Source of the DNA: an uncultured Gemmatimonadota bacterium
GTDB taxonomy: Bacteria; Gemmatimonadota; Gemmatimonadetes; Gemmatimonadales; Gemmatimonadaceae
Direction: 5' to 3'
Assembly (NCBI GenBank): GCA_946479015.1
Contig: CAMLEQ010000234.1
Span: forward strand, 1 to 6,250
Length of the DNA: 6,250 nt
A model generated the notes under the pieces. The model saw nothing but the letters and a program-made list of their open reading frames with translations. It was not told the DNA's origin and did not search any database. Each line of letters starts with the position of its first letter. Positions within the stretch are counted from its first letter, which is position 1. Of the stretch, positions 1-4,770 are shown piece by piece. The position numbers and the translations under genes are program-made.

Positions 1-21
1 GGCCACGCCCATCGGGCCCGC

Positions 22-47
22 CCCGGTTGTTCCCGGGTGTTTTTTTT
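22..47 (+). terminator. Possible Rho-independent terminator of an upstream gene
   Basis: A 5-bp all-GC stem (CCCGG at 22-26 pairing with CCGGG at 33-37, 6-nt loop) is followed after two bases by eight consecutive T (40-47). This is the layout of an intrinsic terminator for a plus-strand gene ending left of the window. The stem is short, and the T run leads directly into the abnormal homopolymer block, so sequence quality here is doubtful. Confidence 0.35.
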
Positions 48-52
48 CTGGC

Positions 53-99
<47 letters not shown>

Positions 100-117
100 A
101 CCCCTGGCCCCCGACAC

Positions 118-123
118 TAACTT
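118..123 (+). promoter_or_regulatory. Candidate -10 element for a leaderless decarboxylase transcript
   Basis: TAACTT fits the TAnnnT pattern and ends 7 nt before the ATG at 131, the spacing typical of leaderless genes where transcription starts at the start codon. No Shine-Dalgarno sequence is visible before this ATG, only a run of seven C, which agrees with leaderless initiation. A -35 box at the usual distance would fall at about 95-100, on the end of the poly-C tract, and none is recognisable. It is a short motif, so chance is possible. Confidence 0.3.
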
Positions 124-130
124 CCCCCCC

Positions 131-1579
131 ATGTCTGACTTCCCGACCCTCGAGCACGACTCCGAGCGCGACGCCGCGCTGCCGTTCGTCGACCTCGCCG
201 CCGGCTACCTGGTGCGCACGCGCGCCGGGGAGGGGGCGGTGTCCACGCCGCTCTCCATCGATGAGATCGCGAAGCGGTTCGAGGAGCCGCTCCCGCTCGG
301 CGGACGACCGCTCGCCAACGTGGTGGCGCGGATCGAGGCCGACGTGCTGAGCGACATCAACCGCCTCGCGCACCCCATGTACATGGGGCACCAGGTGTCC
401 GCCCCGCTTCCCGTCGCCGTGTGGACGGAGATGGTGATCGCCGCCACGAACCAGTCGGTGGCCGTCGCCGAGATGTCGCCCACCGGCACCGCGCTCGAGA
501 CGCGCGTGATCCGGTGGATGACGGAGCGCATCGGCTGGGAGAGCGGCGCGGCGGGGGGAACCTTCACCTCCGGCGGCACGGAGGCGACGTTCACCGCGCT
601 CCTCGCCGCGCGCGCCGCGGCGATCCCGGACGCGTGGGAGAACGGGGTGGGGGAGAACCCGCCGGTGATCGTGTGCGGGGAGCACGCCCACTACTCCACC
701 ACGCGCGCGGCGGCCGAGCTCGGGCTCGGGATGAAGCGCGCGATCGCCGTCCCCTCCCGCGACTGGCGGATGGATCCCGCCGCGCTGCGCGACGTGCTCG
801 ACCGGCTGGCCGCCGCGGGGACGCCGGTGATGGCGGTGGTGGCCACGGCGGGCTCCACCGCCACCGGATCGTTCGACGACCTGGAAGCGGTGGGAGAGCT
901 GTGCGAGGCGCGCGGGATCTGGATGCACGTGGACGGGGCCCACGGCGCGTCCGCGCTGCTCTCCGAAAAGCACCGCCGGCGCATGCGCGGCGTGCAGTAC
1001 GCGCGCTCGGTGTCGTGGGACGCGCACAAGATGATGCTCATGCCGCTCGCCGCGGGGATGCTCCTGGTCCGCGACGAGACGGACCTGGAGCGCGCCTTCT
1101 CGCAGCGCGCGCCGTACCTCTTCCACGGGGTGGGCGAGGCTGCGCGCGTGTGGGATCAGGGGACGCGGAGCTTTCTCTGCTCGCGGCGCATGGACGCGCT
1201 GAAGGTGTGGGTGGCGCTCCAGCGCTACGGCGCGTCGGGGATCGCGGCGATCCACGACCACCTGTGCGCCACCGCGCGCGCGCTGCACGAGGAGATCCTG
1301 GCGCGCCGCGACTTCCACGCGGTGCACGCGCCGGAGTCGAACATCCTCTGCTTCCGCTGGGTGGGGGACTGCGCGCGCGACGATGCGGAGCTGGACGAGC
1401 TGAACCGCGAGCTGCGCGAGCGCTACAACCGGAGCGGGCGGGGGTGGATCACCACCACGGTGCTCGGCGGACGGCGCGTGCTGCGGGTGACGATCATGAA
1501 CCCGCGCACCACGCGCGCGCACGTGCGGCGCCTGCTCGACGGGCTCGCGGAGGAGGCGGCATCGCTCCCCCTCGCCTGA
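131..1579 (+). CDS. Group II pyridoxal-phosphate-dependent amino acid decarboxylase
   Basis: This 482-residue cytoplasmic enzyme belongs to the fold-type I PLP decarboxylases (aromatic amino acid, glutamate, 2,4-diaminobutyrate and aspartate decarboxylases), which release CO2 from an amino acid to give an amine; the length is normal. Visible motifs in order are a substrate-side HPMYMGHQVSAPLP segment (81-94), the PLP-phosphate loop TSGGTEA (146-152), EHAHYS with H187 expected to stack on the PLP ring, HVDGAHG with D268 expected to contact the pyridine nitrogen, and SWDAHK with the Schiff-base lysine K300. Y329 lies 29 residues after K300, the spacing of the catalytic mobile-loop tyrosine of DOPA decarboxylase, which favours true decarboxylation. 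The C-terminus has the family motif LRVTIMNPRTT (451-461). The ATG at 131 was chosen because it opens the conserved N-terminal helix region, although it lacks a Shine-Dalgarno sequence. Substrate cannot be read from sequence; the GHQVSAPLP region is reminiscent of diaminobutyrate-type members. It appears to be a single-gene unit, convergent with the next operon. Confidence 0.93.
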   Translation: MSDFPTLEHDSERDAALPFVDLAAGYLVRTRAGEGAVSTPLSIDEIAKRFEEPLPLGGRPLANVVARIEADVLSDINRLAHPMYMGHQVSAPLPVAVWTEMVIAATNQSVAVAEMSPTGTALETRVIRWMTERIGWESGAAGGTFTSGGTEATFTALLAARAAAIPDAWENGVGENPPVIVCGEHAHYSTTRAAAELGLGMKRAIAVPSRDWRMDPAALRDVLDRLAAAGTPVMAVVATAGSTATGSFDDLEAVGELCEARGIWMHVDGAHGASALLSEKHRRRMRGVQYARSVSWDAHKMMLMPLAAGMLLVRDETDLERAFSQRAPYLFHGVGEAARVWDQGTRSFLCSRRMDALKVWVALQRYGASGIAAIHDHLCATARALHEEILARRDFHAVHAPESNILCFRWVGDCARDDAELDELNRELRERYNRSGRGWITTTVLGGRRVLRVTIMNPRTTRAHVRRLLDGLAEEAASLPLA

Positions 1580-1593
1580 CGAGCGCGAGGGGG
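1567..1593. terminator. GC-rich hairpin at the convergent gene junction
   Basis: A perfect 9-bp stem (CCCCCTCGC at 1567-1575 with GCGAGGGGG at 1585-1593, 9-nt loop) starts in the last codons of the decarboxylase and fills much of the 28-nt gap to the stop codon of the opposing gene. Its position suggests a bidirectional transcription stop or a 3'-end stabilising structure. There is no T tract on either side, so it is not a canonical intrinsic terminator. Confidence 0.45.
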
Positions 1594-1607
1594 GCGCGCG
1601 CGGCGCG

Positions 1608-2837
1608 TCAGCGCACGATGAGCAGCCCCGTCACGCCGTTGAAGTCGTCGGTCACCGGTGGGAGCCCCGGCGGGACGCGCCACGCGCCACCGTCCACGCG
1701 CACGTTCACGCGGTGCGTGCCCGGCGTCACGGCGAGCGTCGCGACCCACGCGCCGGTGCCGTCCACTCGCATGGTGACGGGCGCCCAGCCAGTGAAATCT
1801 CCCATGAGCTCCACGGTGCGCGCGCGCTCGGGGAGCCGCAGGCGGATCGCTCGCGTGCCGTCGGCCGCGGGCTCCACCTCGAGCGCCGGCGGGCGTGGGG
1901 CGCGAGCGCCGCTCGCGTCCGCCGGCTCCCGCACCGGATCGTGCCGGCGAGGTGCCCAGTGCATCCCGAAGGTGAGATAGCGCGATCCCTCCCGCCCCTC
2001 GGCGATGCTCGCGGGGAGCGATCCCCCCGACACCACGAGCGCGACGCGCGGCCCCAGCCAGTACATCGCCTGCGCGCCCCCCCACAGCTCGGAGCCGGCG
2101 AGGAGCCGCCGGCCGCCGGTCAGCTCGAGCGCCAGCGCGCCGCGGCTCCAGCGCAGCGCCGCCTCGGCGTCGGTGTTCGCCGCGATGGCGCGCGTCCAGC
2201 TCGTGTCGACCTGCGTGCTGTAGCCGATGATCGTGTCGGCCCCGGGGACGGTGTCGCGGATGGGGACGCGGCGCGTGAGGAGCTGCATCTGCATGTCGCC
2301 GCCCCCCCGGCGCGCGCTGGACAGCGACGCGGAAAGCGTGGCGCCGCCGATGCGGGTCCACACGCCGCCGCCGGCGGTGGTGATGCCGTTCCACCCATCC
2401 GCGGCGAGCGCGCGTCCCTGCCCGAAGGAGAGCCACGCGCCGTGCGCGGCGGAGCCCACGTTCGCGCGCGCCTCGGTGCGCCAGTAGCCGCTCGAGCCGC
2501 GGGGGTCGAACGCATCCCACCCGGAGCGCGCGACCCCCACGAGGCGGATGGGACCGAAGCGAGGCGCGGCGATCGATGCGCGCGCGGCGCCACGCGACGC
2601 CATCCCTCCCGCCTGACGCGCGGCGAGCGTCCCCGAGAGGGAGAGCGCGGCGGAGGAGCCCGCGAGATCCAGCGCCGGGGAGAGCGCGATCAGGCCATCG
2701 CCGCGCCCATCATCGTACGAGACCGTGGAGGTGGCCGCGTCGAGCGATGGCGTCACCTGCGCGCGCGCGACGCGGGGCGTCGCGACGGCGCAGAGCATGG
2801 CGAGCGTGGGTCCGGCCGCGGAACGGAGCGTGATCAT
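1608..2837 (-). CDS. Secreted beta-rich protein with C-terminal CBM48-like (glycogen-binding) domain
   Basis: This 409-residue protein is the last gene of the sigma-factor operon. Residues 1-27 form a signal peptide (basic start, hydrophobic core, VARAQ cleavage region). Residues about 30-295 are rich in alternating hydrophobic, Gly, Ser and aromatic segments, compatible with an outer-membrane barrel or other envelope beta structure; I recognise no named family here. A charged, proline-rich linker (about 296-325) leads to a CBM48/AMPK-beta-like domain (about 330-409) containing GDFTGW (346-351) and VDGGAW (381-386). W351 and W386 sit where AMPK-beta has its two sugar-contacting tryptophans, so glycan binding is plausible; the conserved Asn near the domain end is not kept. 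The ATG at 2837 was chosen because it directly precedes the signal peptide and has a strong GAGGAG (2850-2845) 7 nt upstream. It lies 4 nt after the preceding stop codon, so it is co-transcribed. Likely location is the periplasm or outer membrane; the function is not known. Confidence 0.85.
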   Translation of the reverse strand: MITLRSAAGPTLAMLCAVATPRVARAQVTPSLDAATSTVSYDDGRGDGLIALSPALDLAGSSAALSLSGTLAARQAGGMASRGAARASIAAPRFGPIRLVGVARSGWDAFDPRGSSGYWRTEARANVGSAAHGAWLSFGQGRALAADGWNGITTAGGGVWTRIGGATLSASLSSARRGGGDMQMQLLTRRVPIRDTVPGADTIIGYSTQVDTSWTRAIAANTDAEAALRWSRGALALELTGGRRLLAGSELWGGAQAMYWLGPRVALVVSGGSLPASIAEGREGSRYLTFGMHWAPRRHDPVREPADASGARAPRPPALEVEPAADGTRAIRLRLPERARTVELMGDFTGWAPVTMRVDGTGAWVATLAVTPGTHRVNVRVDGGAWRVPPGLPPVTDDFNGVTGLLIVR

Positions 2838-2841
2838 CGCG

Positions 2842-3504
2842 TCACTCCTCGGGGGGCGGAACGCGCGGCGGCGCGGGGCGCACGGGGATCTCCCGCGCGC
2901 GCGCGGTGGCCGCGCCGAGCGGCGCTGCTCCCGCCATGATGTCACGCTCCACGTCGGTGCGCAACGCGAAGAATCCGTCGTCCCCCGCGCCGCGCCTGGC
3001 GAGGTCGCGGATGATGGAGGACGCCGTGTCCGCGGGTACGCCGCGCGCGATGAGGTCGGAGAGCACGGCGAGCGGGACGGTGAGCGACTCCCCGGGGCGC
3101 GCGGCGCGGAGCCGCGTGAGCTCATCGCGCGTGGCGCCGGCGCGGAGGGCGCTCTCGCCGGCGACGAGCTCCTCCGGCGCGGCCGATGGGCCGAGCGCGT
3201 CGCGCACCTCGCGCAGCCGGCCGCGCAGCGCCCGGACCGCGGCCACGATGCGCGGCCCCGCCGCGCCCTTGCTCGCCCCCTCGAGCGCCTTGAGCACGAG
3301 CGGATCGCCGGGGAGCCCCTCGGCGCGCGCGGAGTCGACGATGGCGAGCACGGCGCCCCGCGTCTCCGGAGCGAGGCGCGCGTCGAGCCGCGCGTCCTCG
3401 TGCGCACCGCTCTGCGCGCGCGCGGGGGCGGGGATGGAGAGCGCGGCGAGCGTCATCGCCACGGCGAGCGCGGCGAGCGCCAGGCGCGGCGCGCGCGCGC
3501 TCAC
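2842..3504 (-). CDS. Secreted alpha-helical protein of unknown function
   Basis: This is a 220-residue protein with a clear signal peptide (residues 1-31, hydrophobic stretch 8-25, APARAQ cleavage region), so it is exported. The mature part is predicted mostly helical, rich in Ala, Arg, Leu and Glu, and without Cys. Three similarly built segments can be seen, each with a Gly-turn motif before a helix: GLPGDPL (63-69), GATRDEL (123-129) and GVPADTA (155-161). They suggest degenerate helical-hairpin repeats. The C-terminal 15 residues are proline-rich and probably disordered. The start is a GTG whose last bases overlap the stop codon of the anti-sigma-like gene (GTGA, 4-nt overlap). Only a weak G-rich ribosome site precedes it, so translation probably depends on re-initiation. 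The internal ATG at codon 17 would destroy the signal peptide. I recognise no named family. Its place between two CBM48 proteins suggests an envelope partner of the same system. Confidence 0.8.
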   Translation of the reverse strand: MSARAPRLALAALAVAMTLAALSIPAPARAQSGAHEDARLDARLAPETRGAVLAIVDSARAEGLPGDPLVLKALEGASKGAAGPRIVAAVRALRGRLREVRDALGPSAAPEELVAGESALRAGATRDELTRLRAARPGESLTVPLAVLSDLIARGVPADTASSIIRDLARRGAGDDGFFALRTDVERDIMAGAAPLGAATARAREIPVRPAPPRVPPPEE

Positions 3505-4112
3505 GTGGCCCGCCCCGCGACGGTCACCGCCGAGTTCGGCTTCCCGAAATCGTCGTGCGGCGCCGGAGGGGCGAGCGGGTCCGCCTTCCACTCGCGCCCA
3601 TCCACGATGAACGAGTAGCTGTAGCGTCCGGGGCGGAGCGGGATCGCCACCGACCACGCGCCCCCCTCCGCCGCGCGGTGCATCGGCGTGGCGGTGACGC
3701 TCCAGTCGTTGAAGTCGCCGACGATCGCGACGCTCGACGCCGACGGCGCGATGAACACGAAGTGCACCACCTGACGGTCGTCGGCGCCGCCGCCCGCCTG
3801 GCGCACCTCCCCCGCGCGCACCGGCGCGGCCGCCGCGACCCGTTCGTGGCGCGGCGTCGTCGCGGCGCGATCGCGCTCCCCGCCGAGCACGGCGAGGAAC
3901 GCGAGCCCCGCGACGGCGGCCACGCCGAGCACCGGAGAGATCGTGATCGGGCGGGGCTCCACCAGCCAGCGCCACGCGCGCGCGAGCGCTCCCGGCCGGC
4001 CCGCGCGCAGCTCGGCCATCACCCGCGCATCGAGTGCCGGACTCACGCGGACCGGCGTCCGCAGCGACTCCACCACCCGCTCGATCAGAGGATCCCGCTC
4101 GTCATCAATCAT
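3501..4112 (-). CDS. Putative membrane anti-sigma factor with periplasmic CBM48-like domain
   Basis: This 203-residue protein immediately follows the ECF sigma gene, and its start overlaps that gene by 8 nt, the usual place for a cognate anti-sigma factor. Residues 1-56 are charged and helical (DPLIERVVESLR, DARVMAELR) and probably cytoplasmic. Residues about 57-78 form one transmembrane helix, preceded by Arg-rich sequence that predicts N-in, C-out topology. A linker (79-114) leads to a CBM48/isoamylase early-set domain (about 115-198) with GDFNDW (132-137), FIVDGREW (168-175) and a final N193. W137, W175 and N193 match the AMPK-beta sugar-contacting Trp, Trp and Asn; the lysine of that site is replaced by Ser. 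The protein has no cysteine, so it lacks the zinc-binding HxxxCxxC signature of ZAS anti-sigma factors. The ATG at 4112 has GGGAGG 6 nt upstream inside the sigma gene. The anti-sigma function is inferred from position and topology; a glycan-binding membrane protein without sigma binding is the alternative. Confidence 0.85.
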   Translation of the reverse strand: MIDDERDPLIERVVESLRTPVRVSPALDARVMAELRAGRPGALARAWRWLVEPRPITISPVLGVAAVAGLAFLAVLGGERDRAATTPRHERVAAAAPVRAGEVRQAGGGADDRQVVHFVFIAPSASSVAIVGDFNDWSVTATPMHRAAEGGAWSVAIPLRPGRYSYSFIVDGREWKADPLAPPAPHDDFGKPNSAVTVAGRAT

Positions 4113-4674
4113 CGTAGACCTCCCGCAACAGCTCGCGCAGGCGCTCGCACGCCCGCTTCACCCGCATCTTCAACGCCGACACGCTGGCCCCCGTGAGCAT
4201 CGCCATCTCCTCGTAGCCGAGATCCTCGACGTGCTTCAGCAGGAACGCCTCGCGCTGCTCGTCGGGGAGCTTCGCCAGCGCGAACCGGATCTCCTCGCGC
4301 CACGCGTCGCGCTCCGCGGGGTGCTCCTCGAGCGCTCCCTCGAGCGCGCCATCGTCGCGCACCAGCGTGCGCTCGCGGCGGTGCCGCCGCGCCCCCGCGG
4401 TGCGGCAGCGGTTGATCAGAATGCTGAACAGCCACGCATCGAAGCGGGACGGATCGTCGCAGCGCGAGAGCGACCGATACGCGCGAACGAACGTGTCCTG
4501 CAGCACGTCCTCCGCGTCGGCGGCGCTGCCGAGCATGTGCACGGCGAACCGCGCGTAACGGTCCCGATAGCGCGCCACGATGCGCGCGAACGCGTCATCG
4601 TCACCGGCGCGCGCGCGATGAACCAGGTCGGCATCCGCTTGCTCCACCACGGGCAGACCCCGGCTTCCGGTCAT
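4105..4674 (-). CDS. ECF-type RNA polymerase sigma factor (sigma-70 family)
   Basis: This 189-residue protein has the two-domain layout of ECF sigma factors, which bring core RNA polymerase to a specific set of promoters. Region 2 (about 15-85) includes AGDDDAFARIVARY, the core-binding DAEDVLQDTFVRAY (53-66) and the promoter-melting RFDAWLFSILINRCR (77-91). A charged linker (about 95-125) leads to region 4 (about 128-183) with LPDEQREAFLLKHVEDLGYEEMA split into two helices and the recognition helix SVSALKMRVKRA (164-175). No extra C-terminal domain is present. It is the first gene of the operon; its stop lies inside the next gene's start (ATGATTGA). The ATG at 4674 has a GGAG about 10 nt upstream, in the loop of an inverted repeat. 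Autoregulation is common in this family, but I see no convincing GGAAC-type -35 in the 96-nt upstream region. Confidence in family is very high; target genes are unknown. Confidence 0.95.
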   Translation of the reverse strand: MTGSRGLPVVEQADADLVHRARAGDDDAFARIVARYRDRYARFAVHMLGSAADAEDVLQDTFVRAYRSLSRCDDPSRFDAWLFSILINRCRTAGARRHRRERTLVRDDGALEGALEEHPAERDAWREEIRFALAKLPDEQREAFLLKHVEDLGYEEMAMLTGASVSALKMRVKRACERLRELLREVYDD

Positions 4675-4701
4675 CGGTCACATCTCCGGGGAAAGTGACC
4701 G
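4675..4701. promoter_or_regulatory. Perfect inverted repeat abutting the sigma-factor start codon
   Basis: CGGTCAC (4675-4681) and GTGACCG (4695-4701) are exact reverse complements separated by 13 nt. The near arm touches the sigma gene ATG (4674-4672). As DNA it could be an operator for a dimeric regulator in the divergent promoter region. As sigma-operon mRNA it would form a 7-bp hairpin with the candidate Shine-Dalgarno GGAG exposed in the loop, which could set translation efficiency. A 7-bp exact match at this site is unlikely to be trivial, but the function is inferred. Confidence 0.5.
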
Positions 4702-4733
4702 GCGCTCGGGTGGGAGGGTCCGCTCGTGAGATC

Positions 4734-4752
4734 GGGTGCCCCGGAGGCGCCC
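4734..4752 (+). other. Possible 5'-UTR hairpin upstream of the lipoprotein gene
   Basis: GGGTGCC (4734-4740) can pair with GGCGCCC (4746-4752) around a 5-nt loop, with one G-U pair. It ends 7 nt before the ribosome-binding site of the following gene. It could protect the 5' end or tune translation. In DNA this rich in GC such stems arise easily, so this is weak. Confidence 0.25.
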
Positions 4753-4759
4753 CCCAGCC

Positions 4760-4764
4760 AGGAG
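4760..4764 (+). promoter_or_regulatory. Ribosome-binding site fixing the lipoprotein start
   Basis: AGGAG lies 6 nt before the ATG at 4771. It selects this start over an in-frame ATG at 4726, which would add 15 residues (including several Pro and Glu) ahead of the signal peptide and lacks a good ribosome site. Confidence 0.75.
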
Positions 4765-4770
4765 AACCCA

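Noticed and set aside
421..1980. Long open frame on the plus strand covering the decarboxylase and beyond
   Set aside because: Its translation is Arg/Gly/Ala-rich low-complexity sequence without domains. It is a frame shadow of the decarboxylase, produced by high GC content and few stop codons.
2838..3407. Upstream extension of the terminal operon gene to a start at 3407
   Set aside because: The added 190 residues are low-complexity Arg/Ser/Pro sequence overlapping the helical-protein gene. The ATG at 2837 has a strong ribosome site and directly begins a signal peptide.
3489..3500. Alternating GC dinucleotide run, possible Z-DNA, just after the start of the helical-protein gene
   Set aside because: It is only 12 nt and is explained by Ala/Arg codons in very GC-rich DNA; similar runs occur throughout the window.
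3505..3975. Upstream extension of the helical-protein gene to an ATG at 3975
   Set aside because: It would overlap most of the CBM48 membrane-protein gene and place 157 low-complexity residues ahead of a good signal peptide. The GTG at 3504 with the GTGA overlap is better.
4690..4720. ECF-like promoter (GGAAA at 4690-4694 with GGTC at 4717-4720) ahead of the lipoprotein gene
   Set aside because: The spacing is about 22 nt rather than about 16, and the -10 part is a poor match, so I do not claim a promoter.
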